Of a stretch of DNA of 64,000 bases, positions 55,001 to 62,493 are shown in pieces. This DNA comes from an uncultured Odoribacter sp. GTDB taxonomy: Bacteria; Bacteroidota; Bacteroidia; Bacteroidales; Marinifilaceae. The translations under genes were made by a program, and so were the position numbers. The stretch spans positions 83,269 through 147,268 of the forward strand of contig CAJTPD010000002.1 of the NCBI GenBank assembly GCA_910578105.1, in the 5' to 3' direction. The notes beneath the pieces were generated by a model. It saw only the letters and a program-made list of their open reading frames with translations, was not told the DNA's origin and did no database searches. Each line of letters begins with the position of its first letter. Position 1 is the first letter of the stretch.

Positions 55001-55233
55001 TCTTTTTTAATTACTTCCTCAACGTATTCAGGAGTTACCGGTAGATAATAAATTTTGTCGGCTACTCCTTCGGAAGTTTGAACAGTTGCAATATTGGGAT
55101 TTATTAAAACACTATATTTACCTTCTTCCCGGATTGCTTTTAAAGCTTGCGAACCGGAATAATCAAATTCACCCGCCTGACCAATCTTTAATGCTCCCGA
55201 ACCCAGTAATAATATTTTATTGATTTCCTTCAT
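52018..55233 (-). CDS. carB: Carbamoyl-phosphate synthase large subunit
   Basis: 1071 residues, full length. Makes carbamoyl phosphate for arginine and pyrimidines with the CarA glutaminase. Two homologous halves each carry an ATP-grasp domain: N-half motifs LLLGSGALKIGQAGEFDYSG and RAAYTLGGLGSGF, C-half VIVLGSGAYRIGSSVEFDWCG and RPSYVLSGAAM. A methylglyoxal-synthase-like regulatory domain lies at about 930-1071. 51 bases after carA, one transcript. Sensitivity to UMP or ornithine cannot be judged. Confidence 0.97.
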   Translation of the reverse strand: MKEINKILLLGSGALKIGQAGEFDYSGSQALKAIREEGKYSVLINPNIATVQTSEGVADKIYYLPVTPEYVEEVIKKERPDGILLSFGGQTALNCGVELYQKGILEKYDVQVLGTPVQAIIDTEDREIFANKLHEIGVKTPRSIAANDMDEAIAASKELGFPIIVRAAYTLGGLGSGFCSDEEELRKLAAGAFSYSPQILVEESLKGWKEVEYEVVRDQYDNCITVCNMENFDPLGIHTGESIVVAPSQTLSNSEYHKLRAIAIKIIRHIGIVGECNVQYTLDPNSEDYRVIEVNARLSRSSALASKATGYPLAFVAAKLGLGYGLHEIKNSVTKITTACFEPALDYVVCKIPRWDLTKFEGVSKLIGSSMKSVGEIMAIGRTFEEAIQKGLRMVGQGMHGFVGNKIEIPDVDEELINPTDKRIFAIAEAFDKGYTVNKIHEMTRIDRWFLERLQNINNLKNELNKYSTITGVSSVLLKQAKQMGFSDFQIGRLAIKDGKLSAHQKMLAVREYRKGLGLVPYVKQIDTLAGEYPAMTNYLYVTYNGAENDVRYEQDGRSVIVLGSGAYRIGSSVEFDWCGVSALNTIKKSGYRSVMINYNPETVSTDYDTCDRLYFDELSFERVMDIVELEEPKGVIVSTGGQIPNNLAMRLKEQHVNILGTSADSIDRAEDRQKFSTMCDQLGIDQPRWKELTNMEDIYKFVDEVGFPLLIRPSYVLSGAAMNVVSNREELVHFLELAAEVSKDHPVVVTEFIEQAKEVEIDAVAQNGEVKAYAISEHVEFAGVHSGDATIVFPAQKLYVETMRRIKKIARAIARELNISGPFNMQFLAKDNDIKVIECNLRASRSFPFVSKVLKYNFIEMATRIMLGEHVQELNKSVFDLDYVGVKASQFSFARLLKADPVLGVDMSSTGEVGCIGENYYEAILKSMISVGHRIPEKNILISSGPSRSKVELLNSTKMLISKGYNIFATAGTAKFFEENGIDVTVLHWPDEQKEPNIMDYLRNKKIDMVINIPKNYTKRELDNGYKIRRAAVDYNIPLITNARLASAFIYAICKVDKSDIAIKAWDEYK

Positions 55234-55284
55234 TTCAAATGTAATTGTAGATTTTAAATACTTAAATTTTCTCTGCTAACCTTC

Positions 55285-56367
55285 TTAATTTCCGGCTTTT
55301 TCCATGTTTTTAATAAACTCATCAAACAGGTATTCTGTATCTACAGGTCCGCTGGAAGCTTCAGGATGAAACTGTGCAGAAAAGAAAGGTTTTGTCTTAT
55401 GACGAATACCCTCATTTGTTCCGTCATTTACATTGACGAAAAGCGGTTCCCAGTCTGCTGGTAATGTCTTATCATCTATGGCAAAACCATGATTTTGTGA
55501 AGTAATATAACACCGGTTACCTCCCGGTTGCACCACAGGTTGATTGTGACTACGATGGCCATATTTTAACTTGTAAGTCTGGGCACCGGCAGCACGGGCC
55601 ATCAATTGATTTCCCAAACAAATTCCCATAATCGGCTTATCCCTGTCCAGGATTTTCTTAATATGTTCAATTGTGATTGCACATTTTGCCGGGTCACCCG
55701 GTCCGTTGGACAAAAAATATCCGTCACATTCTTCCTGAGTAAAATCATAATCCCAGGGTACCCGTTTAATAGTAACATTTCGTTTCAATAAACAACGGAT
55801 AATATTATATTTCACTCCGCAATCGACCAGTACAACTTTATATTTTCCGTGTCCGTATTCTACTATTTCCTTAGTAGATACTTCAGCCACAATATTATTA
55901 TCATTGGGGTCATAAAAAGGCACGGAAATATTGTCAAATTCAATTCGTCCCAATATAGCACCATGTTCACGCAATTTTTTTGTTAAAGCCCGGGTATCTA
56001 TACCAAAAAGTCCCGGTATTTGTTGTTCTTTCAACCATTGACCGAGACTTTTTTGTGAGTTCCAATGACTATATGCAAATGAATAATCGGAAATAATAAG
56101 GGCTGTACAATGAATTTTATCCGATTCAAAAAATTTCGAGACTCCATTTTCTTCATCGTCAAACGGCACACCATAATTCCCTATCATAGGATAAGTAGGA
56201 ACTAAAATCTGCCCTTTATAAGAAGGATCAGTCAAACTCTCCGGATAACCTGTCATAGCCGTATAAAATACTACCTCCCCGGAAACTGACTTCTCATAAC
56301 CGAAAGAGGTACCTTCATAAACTGTTCCATCCTGTAGAACCAAACGTGCTTTTTTGAAATTTTGCAT
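55285..56367 (-). CDS. carA: Carbamoyl-phosphate synthase small (glutaminase) subunit
   Basis: 360 residues from the ATG at 56367 (MQNFKKARLVLQDG). A longer frame with an ATG at 56436 contains the promoter, so it is rejected. N-terminal CPSase_sm domain to about 150 (DGTVYEGTSFGYEKSVSGEVVFYTAMTGYPE) and class I glutaminase with Cys in MGICLGNQ and His/Glu in FHPEAS. It hydrolyses glutamine and channels ammonia to CarB. Its gene is divergent from argR, which fits regulation by arginine. Confidence 0.96.
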   Translation of the reverse strand: MQNFKKARLVLQDGTVYEGTSFGYEKSVSGEVVFYTAMTGYPESLTDPSYKGQILVPTYPMIGNYGVPFDDEENGVSKFFESDKIHCTALIISDYSFAYSHWNSQKSLGQWLKEQQIPGLFGIDTRALTKKLREHGAILGRIEFDNISVPFYDPNDNNIVAEVSTKEIVEYGHGKYKVVLVDCGVKYNIIRCLLKRNVTIKRVPWDYDFTQEECDGYFLSNGPGDPAKCAITIEHIKKILDRDKPIMGICLGNQLMARAAGAQTYKLKYGHRSHNQPVVQPGGNRCYITSQNHGFAIDDKTLPADWEPLFVNVNDGTNEGIRHKTKPFFSAQFHPEASSGPVDTEYLFDEFIKNMEKAGN

Positions 56368-56409
56368 ATCTATTTTTGTGAACTGATTTACCAAATGTCC
56401 AAATTGGGG

Positions 56410-56442
56410 CAAAATTAATAAATCTTTTCTTTGCATACAAAA
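56410..56442 (-). promoter_or_regulatory. carAB promoter
   Basis: Minus strand: TTTTG (56442-56438) and TAATTTTG (56417-56410), 20 bases apart; start near 56403. Confidence 0.65.
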
Positions 56443-56446
56443 GAAC

Positions 56447-56461
56447 TGAAATATTTATGCA
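56447..56461. promoter_or_regulatory. Possible ArgR box between carA and argR
   Basis: TGAAATATTTATGCA is an imperfect palindrome loosely like the ARG box TGAAT-N4-ATTCA, just upstream of the carA -33 element in the divergent gap. Confidence 0.3.
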
Positions 56462-56573
56462 ATAATACCGAATACTTATGAAAAACTATCCGGTATTAAA
56501 AAAGAAACAAGACATAAAATAATTCCGGAAATCATTTTTAATATTCTGTATTTACTTCTGACAATTTACTTAT

Positions 56574-56581
56574 TATCTTTG
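56574..56581 (+). promoter_or_regulatory. argR promoter -7 element
   Basis: TATCTTTG; start near 56588 excludes the upstream TTG and fixes the ATG at 56605. Confidence 0.6.
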
Positions 56582-56604
56582 CAAAGTTGCTTAAAAATCA
56601 TCCC

Positions 56605-57084
56605 ATGAGAAATAAAACAAAAAGGCTACTGACCATCCGTAAACTAATTGAATCAGAACTGATATCTTCCCAGGAAGAATTATTATTCCGGTTAAAAGAA
56701 ATGAATGTAGAAGCTACTCAGAGTACTCTGTCCAGAGACTTGAAATTTATGAAAGTAGCAAAAATACCTCACAAAGAAAAAGGCTACATCTATGTTATAC
56801 CAGAAAGTATTCAAAACGAACAACGCGAAGAAAAAGTCTCTTCAATTATTACAGATACCATATTAAGCATCGATTTTTCAGGAAACATGGCTGTAATTAA
56901 AACGTTACCCGGATATGCCAATGCTGTAACCGTCTTAATTGACAGTGAAAACTATTTCGAAATATTGGGTACTATTGCCGGAGACGATACCATTTTCATT
57001 GTTATGCGTGAAGGAGTAAGCCGCAGTGAACTGGTCGAAGCTTTAACTTCTGTTCATCCGGCAATCCATACTCTCTACAAATAA
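56605..57084 (+). CDS. argR: Arginine repressor ArgR
   Basis: 159 residues from MRNKTKRLL. N-terminal winged helix (TIRKLIESELISSQEELLFRLKEMNVEATQSTLSRDLKFM), C-terminal hexamerisation and arginine-binding domain ending in GDDTIFIVMREGVSRSELVEAL. It represses arginine biosynthesis genes when arginine is present. Divergent from carAB, the natural target in this window. No arg biosynthetic genes adjoin it on the plus side; panC follows after a 101-base gap with its own likely promoter. Confidence 0.94.
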   Translation: MRNKTKRLLTIRKLIESELISSQEELLFRLKEMNVEATQSTLSRDLKFMKVAKIPHKEKGYIYVIPESIQNEQREEKVSSIITDTILSIDFSGNMAVIKTLPGYANAVTVLIDSENYFEILGTIAGDDTIFIVMREGVSRSELVEALTSVHPAIHTLYK

Positions 57085-57185
57085 TTGAATATGAAAACTA
57101 TATTTGCAAAAATAATTTTCAAATTTCAACTTTCAATTCTCAATTATATGTAGTAAACTTGCACCCCGTATTTTAATTAAGTGCT

Positions 57186-58025
57186 ATGCGAGTTTTAAAT
57201 ACTAGAAATGAACTGGTTAATCTGATTAATAACCAAAAAAAAGAAGGCAAGACAATTGGATTTGTACCAACTATGGGTGCTCTGCATGAGGGACATTTGT
57301 CTTTGGTAAAAGAATCTAAGAAAAACAGTGATATAACCGTTGTAAGTGTGTTTGTCAATCCTACTCAATTCAATGACCCTGAAGACCTGAAGAGATATCC
57401 CCGGACACTTGAGCAGGACGTTGAATTACTAAAATCCGTAAATTGTGATATCGTATTTGCTCCGTCAGTAGAAGAAATTTACCCCGAACCAGACACCCGA
57501 AAATTCAATTTCGGTTATTTGGAAAGTATAATGGAAGGTGCTAAACGTCCCGGACATTTTAATGGAGTCGGACAAGTTGTCAGCCGGTTATTTGACCTTG
57601 TTGCTCCGGATAAAGCATTTTTCGGTATGAAAGATTTTCAACAGGTAGTTATTATTAAATACATGGTAAAACAGTTGAAATACAATATTGAAATCATTGC
57701 ATGTCCGATTGTCCGGGAAGAAAACGGACTTGCTAAAAGTTCACGTAATACATTATTGGATGAAGACCACCGAAAAAATGCTCCTCACATTTACAATACA
57801 CTAAAGAAAGCACGTAGTCTTGCATCAGAAATGGGAGTTAAGGAAATAAAAGAATGGATTGTCAACGAAATCAATCGGAACCCGTTTTTGGATACCGAAT
57901 ATGTGGAAATTGTAGATGATACCACCTTAAAGGTAACAGAAGATTGGTCAGAACCGGGAACCAAAGTTGCCTGTGTTGCTGTTTATGCAGGCAAAATCAG
58001 ACTCATCGATAACATTGTATTTTAA
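57186..58025 (+). CDS. panC: Pantothenate synthetase
   Basis: Joins pantoate and beta-alanine with ATP in coenzyme A synthesis. 279 residues. Signature FVPTMGALHEGHLSLV near residue 24 with the HIGH-like His pair, NPTQFNDPEDLKRYPRT, the GMKDFQQVVIIKYMVKQL segment and the KSSRNTLLD motif. Followed after 5 bases by panD, which supplies its beta-alanine. A TAAACTTG element near 57152 may be the promoter. Confidence 0.96.
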   Translation: MRVLNTRNELVNLINNQKKEGKTIGFVPTMGALHEGHLSLVKESKKNSDITVVSVFVNPTQFNDPEDLKRYPRTLEQDVELLKSVNCDIVFAPSVEEIYPEPDTRKFNFGYLESIMEGAKRPGHFNGVGQVVSRLFDLVAPDKAFFGMKDFQQVVIIKYMVKQLKYNIEIIACPIVREENGLAKSSRNTLLDEDHRKNAPHIYNTLKKARSLASEMGVKEIKEWIVNEINRNPFLDTEYVEIVDDTTLKVTEDWSEPGTKVACVAVYAGKIRLIDNIVF

Positions 58026-58030
58026 ATAAC

Positions 58031-58381
58031 ATGTTTATAGAAGTAGTAAAATCGAAAATTCACAAAGCAACCGTAACTGAAGCCAATCTTCAGTATGTCG
58101 GGAGTATCACCATTGATGTTGCTTTAATGGAAGCCGCTAATATTATCGAAAACGAAAAAGTACAAATTGTTAATGTTAATAACGGCGAAAGACTCGAAAC
58201 TTACGTGATAAAAGGTGAACGAGGTTCAGGAGTAATCTGTCTGAACGGACCGGCAGCCCGTAAATGTGCTGTAGGAGATGTTGTCATTATTATTTCTTAT
58301 GCCTCTATGGACTTTGAAGAGGCCAAAAAGCATACTCCTACACTAGTATTTCCAGATACCAACACAAATCAAATAATTTGA
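58031..58381 (+). CDS. panD: Aspartate 1-decarboxylase (pyruvoyl enzyme)
   Basis: Makes beta-alanine from aspartate. 116 residues, the usual size. The self-processing Gly24-Ser25 site is present in YVGSITID, giving the pyruvoyl group; ERGSGVICLNGPAARKC carries the active-site lid. Second gene of panC-panD, whose products act in consecutive steps of pantothenate synthesis. Confidence 0.96.
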   Translation: MFIEVVKSKIHKATVTEANLQYVGSITIDVALMEAANIIENEKVQIVNVNNGERLETYVIKGERGSGVICLNGPAARKCAVGDVVIIISYASMDFEEAKKHTPTLVFPDTNTNQII

Positions 58382-58423
58382 AAACTCAAAAGAGGATATG
58401 ATAAAATTTTACCATCTGAATCT

Positions 58424-58909
58424 ATGGACTATCAATCATTTATTCAAAGCAAAATTGTCAGACAAAAAGAAAATCTGAATTATACTTTGAATCAATGGAG
58501 ATTCAAAAAAAAGAAAATTGTATTCACAAACGGATGTTTTGATATACTGCATCGCGGACATGTAGAATATCTTGCAAAAGCAGCAGAACTGGGAGATAAA
58601 CTGATTATCGGACTAAATACAGATTCTTCCGTACGCCGGTTAAAAGGAGAAAACAGACCTGTAAATAACGAAGAAGCCCGTGCAATATTACTCTCATCAT
58701 TAATTTTTACAGATAAAATCATTCTTTTTGAAGAAGACACTCCTCTCCAATTGATTAATTTCATCCAACCCGACGTTCTCGTAAAAGGAAGCGATTATCA
58801 ACCAGAAGAAATAGCAGGCTACGATATCGTAAAAACAAAAGGAGGAGAAGTAATTACAATTGAATTGACAAAAGGATTTTCAACTACTTCTATCCTGAAA
58901 AAAATCTGA
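58424..58909 (+). CDS. rfaE2: D-glycero-beta-D-manno-heptose 1-phosphate adenylyltransferase
   Basis: Cytidylyltransferase-fold enzyme of 161 residues corresponding to the C-terminal half of HldE; makes ADP-heptose for lipopolysaccharide. The nucleotidyl-transfer motif TNGCFDILHRGHVEYL, RLKGENRPVN and GSDYQPEEIAGYD are diagnostic. Stand-alone form (RfaE domain II). It ends right at the AT-rich region proposed as the replication origin. Confidence 0.93.
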   Translation: MDYQSFIQSKIVRQKENLNYTLNQWRFKKKKIVFTNGCFDILHRGHVEYLAKAAELGDKLIIGLNTDSSVRRLKGENRPVNNEEARAILLSSLIFTDKIILFEEDTPLQLINFIQPDVLVKGSDYQPEEIAGYDIVKTKGGEVITIELTKGFSTTSILKKI

Positions 58910-59445
58910 CTTTTTCATTGTTGATAAATCATGAAACAATTGTTGAAAACTCACCTGAAGAATTTCATAACTTCATTTGGAAAATGAAAAAAGATTATTT
59001 AATTCATTTTTCTTCTAAATAACCAAATAAAAAAACAATTTTTTCCGAATTTCTTTATACAAATTTCTAACATCTTTTTACAGACCAAAGACAAAATATT
59101 TTTCAAAAAAGAAAACTACTAACAATTGTTAGCAACTCATATAAGTAAAAGAAAAACAATATACTATAAATAAAAAAACTGTTGAAAACAACAATTTTTT
59201 TTTTAATATCCATATAAACAAGGAAAATAATCAACATTTATAAAGACAACTAACAAGTTATTATAAACATCATTTTTTAAAATAAAAAATTGAAAATATA
59301 ATAATGAATATATGATTGTTAAAAACAGGCTTTGTATAACTTTGCAAAGCAATTAATATCTATTTTTACAGATGTACTTTTTTATGGATGAATAAAAAGT
59401 ATTAAGTTTGAAAATTGGATTAAAACAAAATAAATAATATCATCA
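58910..59445. other. oriC: Candidate chromosomal replication origin (oriC)
   Basis: 536 bases without a gene, about 13-20 percent G+C in the 60-base lines I counted, against roughly 40 percent in genes. DnaA-box-like nonamers: TTATCAACA (minus, 58919-58927), TTTTCAACA (minus, 58941-58949 and 59180-59188), TAATCAACA (59228-59236) and TTATAAACA (59261-59269). The palindrome AACAATTGTT occurs at 58935-58944 and 59121-59130, the latter within the 14-base palindrome CTAACAATTGTTAG. Plus-strand gene composition changes from C-rich to G-rich across it. dnaA is not adjacent. Confidence 0.65.
59316..59344 (+). promoter_or_regulatory. dut promoter
   Basis: TTG at 59316-59318 and TAACTTTG at 59337-59344, 18 bases apart; start near 59351, leader about 95 bases. 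It lies at the right edge of the proposed origin. Confidence 0.6.
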
Positions 59446-59880
59446 ATGAAAGTAAAAATCGTAAATCATTCCAAACATTCTCTTCCTGAATACAAGACAA
59501 AAGCTTCGGCAGGAATGGATATCCGTGCTAATTTAGATGATGTAGTTACCCTGAAACCTTTGGAAAGACGTTTGATATCTACAGGGTTGTTTATTGAATT
59601 ACCGGAAGGATATGAAGCTCAGTTACGGCCGAGGAGTGGTTTAGCTTTAAATGAGGGATTAGGATTATTAAATAGTCCGGGTACATTAGATGCTGATTAC
59701 CGGGGAGAGTTAGGGGTGATAGTGGTTAATTTGTCAAATAACGTGATTACTATCGAAGATGGAGAACGTATTTGTCAAATGGTTATCAATAAAGTAGAAC
59801 AGGCTGAATGGGTTCAGGTAGAAGAATTAAGTCAGTCTGAAAGAGGAGAGGGAGGATTTGGTCATACGGGTAAAAAATAA
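59446..59880 (+). CDS. dut: dUTP diphosphatase
   Basis: Trimeric dUTPase, 144 residues, hydrolysing dUTP to dUMP to keep uracil out of DNA and feed thymidylate synthesis. All five family motifs are recognisable: AGMDIRANLD, RPRSGLAL, NSPGTLDADYRGELGV, GERICQMVI and the C-terminal ERGEGGFGHTGKK P-loop-like motif. First gene of an all-plus block of five genes leading away from the proposed origin; coding strand markedly G- and T-rich. Confidence 0.96.
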   Translation: MKVKIVNHSKHSLPEYKTKASAGMDIRANLDDVVTLKPLERRLISTGLFIELPEGYEAQLRPRSGLALNEGLGLLNSPGTLDADYRGELGVIVVNLSNNVITIEDGERICQMVINKVEQAEWVQVEELSQSERGEGGFGHTGKK

Positions 59881-59900
59881 TTCAGATAAAATAAAAGAAT

Positions 59901-61625
59901 ATGAAAAAGAGGCTTGCTTTAATATTTATCTTTTTCTTTGTGATGAATGCCTTTGCTGATAAGAAAAAGAAAATAGAGACTGTACAGGAACTTGATGAAA
60001 AAAGCAGACTGGAATTTGATTATTCTTTTATGGAAGGTGTCAGAAACAAAATTACCGGTAATTACCAGGAAGCTTTGGGATGGTTTGACAATTGTCTGAA
60101 AATATTACCGTCCAGTCCGGTTGCTAAATTTGAAATAGCTGGTATTCTGATGACTAATGAAGACTTTAACGGGGCTTTACAATTGGCTCGTGAAGCTGTA
60201 GCTGGTAATACTGAAAACATGTGGTATAAAATATTATTAGCTAATATTCTTCAGAAAAAGTCTATGATAGAAGAAGCTTGTAACGTTTATGCCGATATTA
60301 TTTCTAAATATCCGAATCGGGAAGAATTTTATTTAATTGAAGCAAATCTTTATGCTTCTGTTGAAAAATGGCAAAAAGCAATAGAAGTATATAATCGTTA
60401 TGAAAGTCAGTATGGAATTACAGAACCGGTTTCTATTGAAAAGATTAAATTATATACTAAATTAGAAGATTCAAAAGGAGCTTCCGGTGAATTGTTAAAA
60501 CTTATCCGGAAGTTTCCGGACAGAAATGAATATTTGAGTTTGTTGGCTGAATTGTATTTTAATTATAATCAGGATAAGAAAGGATTACAAATTCTGGATC
60601 GTCTATTAAAAGCAGACCCTGAAAATGGTTTTGTTCATTTTTATCTGGCAGATTACTACAGGAGTAAAAAACAGCAAAAAACAGCTGATGAACATACGAA
60701 ACGTGCACTGGTCAGTGAGCAAGTTGAAAGTGGATATAAAATACAATATATCTTAAAATTAATTCTTAATCCTGATACTACTTTGGTTTCTGATGCTGAA
60801 TTGGATTCTTATATGGAGTTGTTGATGCAAAATTATAGTGATGATTTGGCAATCAGAGCTTTACATTCAGATTTTCTGAAAAAGGATAATAAATTATCTG
60901 AAGCTAAAAAAGAGTTGGAATATATCCTTTCTAAAGATAAAAGTAATTATCTGATTTGGGAAGAGTTATTGCTTTTATGTAATGAAATATCAGATACTGT
61001 TTGTATGAAGGTTAAGAGCATAGAAGCTATTAAGTATTTTCCGGAACAGCCATTACCTTATGCTTTGGCAGGAATTTCTTTCATGATGCAAAAAGATTTT
61101 AAAGCTGCACTTCCTTTTTTAAAAAAAGGTGTTGATTTAACTGATGATAAAATACCTTTAAAATCGCAGTTTTACTCTTATTTAGCTGATTGTTATTATA
61201 ATATGGATAGTGTACAGCAGGCTTTCAGTATGTTTGATAGAGTATTGGAAATGAATCCGGATGATATATTGGTTTTAAATAATTATGCTTATTATCTGTC
61301 ACTTCGGAATGAAAATCTGAGTCTTGCTGAAAAAATGAGTTCAAAAGCAGTGTCTATGGAATCTGATAATTCCACTTATTTGGATACTTATGCCTGGGTG
61401 TTGTATAAACGTGGAGATTATTCTCAGGCTAAATTTTACATAAAGTTGGCTATTGAAAAAACAAAGGAACCGTCGGGTGTTTTGTATGAACATTATGGTG
61501 ATATTTTATATCGTAGCGGGAATAAAGACGAGGCTATGAAGATGTGGAAAAAAGCTTTTGAATTGGGTACAGATCATATGGATATGTTAAAACAAAAAGT
61601 AGAAACCGGAATTTTACCTGAATAA
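59901..61625 (+). CDS. Secreted or periplasmic TPR-repeat protein
   Basis: 574 residues with a cleavable signal peptide (to about 19, FADKK). Repeated 34-residue TPR units run almost to the end, for example YQEALGWFDNCLKILPSSPVAKFE near 55, KKGLQILDRLLKADPENGFVHFYLA near 230 and QQAFSMFDRVLEMNPDDILVLNNYAYYLS near 440. Probably a scaffold in envelope biogenesis; consistent with downstream LolA-like and EnvC-like genes. 20 bases after dut. Confidence 0.88.
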   Translation: MKKRLALIFIFFFVMNAFADKKKKIETVQELDEKSRLEFDYSFMEGVRNKITGNYQEALGWFDNCLKILPSSPVAKFEIAGILMTNEDFNGALQLAREAVAGNTENMWYKILLANILQKKSMIEEACNVYADIISKYPNREEFYLIEANLYASVEKWQKAIEVYNRYESQYGITEPVSIEKIKLYTKLEDSKGASGELLKLIRKFPDRNEYLSLLAELYFNYNQDKKGLQILDRLLKADPENGFVHFYLADYYRSKKQQKTADEHTKRALVSEQVESGYKIQYILKLILNPDTTLVSDAELDSYMELLMQNYSDDLAIRALHSDFLKKDNKLSEAKKELEYILSKDKSNYLIWEELLLLCNEISDTVCMKVKSIEAIKYFPEQPLPYALAGISFMMQKDFKAALPFLKKGVDLTDDKIPLKSQFYSYLADCYYNMDSVQQAFSMFDRVLEMNPDDILVLNNYAYYLSLRNENLSLAEKMSSKAVSMESDNSTYLDTYAWVLYKRGDYSQAKFYIKLAIEKTKEPSGVLYEHYGDILYRSGNKDEAMKMWKKAFELGTDHMDMLKQKVETGILPE

Positions 61626-61641
61626 TTGAATTTTTCACAGA

Positions 61642-62493
61642 ATGAAAGTTTATCACATATTATTTATAATAATTTGCTTTTCAATAGTTTCTTGCCGGAC
61701 AGTAAAACAAGTCACAGTGAAAAAGGATGTTCCGGTCATAACTGAAAATAAATTATTTAAAAATATAGAAAATCATAAGTTAAATTATAATACCTTGTTT
61801 GCTAAACGCATAGATGTTTCGTTGACAAATGATAAGGGAAGTAATAATTTTAAAGCCTCATTGAAAATACAACGGGATAGTTTCATTCAGATTTCTGTTA
61901 CTGCTCCTTTGGGGATTGAGGTAGCCCGGATTTTGTTTACTAATGACACTATTAAATTTGCAGATATATATCATAAAAAATATTTTTTGTCAGACTATAC
62001 TTATTTTGCAGATAAATACGAGGCACATATAACTTATACTTTTTTACAAAATTTGTTGACTAACACTTTTTTTAATCCGGACGTTTATGATACGGCAAGT
62101 AAAAAATATAAGTTGGATAGGGTTGATGAAGGTTATGAATTATCAACGGTTGAAGAACGGACTTTAAGTCGTAAAATAAAGAAGTTGTATAAGAAAAAGA
62201 GAAAAAATAAAGATTTCATTTTAATTTTACAGAAGATTTTGATAGATTCTCAGGAATTCAGACCGTTAAGTATATCTGTTGAAGATGTTGAGGAAAATAC
62301 AGGCGTGTGTGTAGATTATAAGAATTTTAAGAATGTTTCGGGTAGAATATTTCCGGAAATCATTGTTTTCGGTTTATTTTCAGATTATGCTAAAACCAAT
62401 TTGGAATTAAAATTTCAAAAGTTAGAATTTGATGTACCGGTAGAATCAAATCTGAAAATTTTACCGAAGTATAAAAGAATAAATAATTTATGA
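61642..62493 (+). CDS. DUF4292 lipoprotein (LolA/LolB-like fold)
   Basis: 283 residues. Lipoprotein signal with lipobox SIVSC, then a beta-rich domain (FKASLKIQRDSFIQISVTAPLGIEVARILFT) resembling the hydrophobic-cargo-binding folds of LolA/LolB. Likely an outer-membrane lipoprotein handling lipids or lipoproteins; function not proven. It overlaps the following envC-like gene by 4 bases (ATGA), so translation is coupled. Confidence 0.85.
   Translation: MKVYHILFIIICFSIVSCRTVKQVTVKKDVPVITENKLFKNIENHKLNYNTLFAKRIDVSLTNDKGSNNFKASLKIQRDSFIQISVTAPLGIEVARILFTNDTIKFADIYHKKYFLSDYTYFADKYEAHITYTFLQNLLTNTFFNPDVYDTASKKYKLDRVDEGYELSTVEERTLSRKIKKLYKKKRKNKDFILILQKILIDSQEFRPLSISVEDVEENTGVCVDYKNFKNVSGRIFPEIIVFGLFSDYAKTNLELKFQKLEFDVPVESNLKILPKYKRINNL

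Noticed and set aside
57084..57186. The argR-panC gap as the replication origin
   Set aside because: It is only 101 bases, has no clustered DnaA-like boxes, and panC to rfaE2 are only intermediate in skew; the 58.9-59.4 kb gap fits better.
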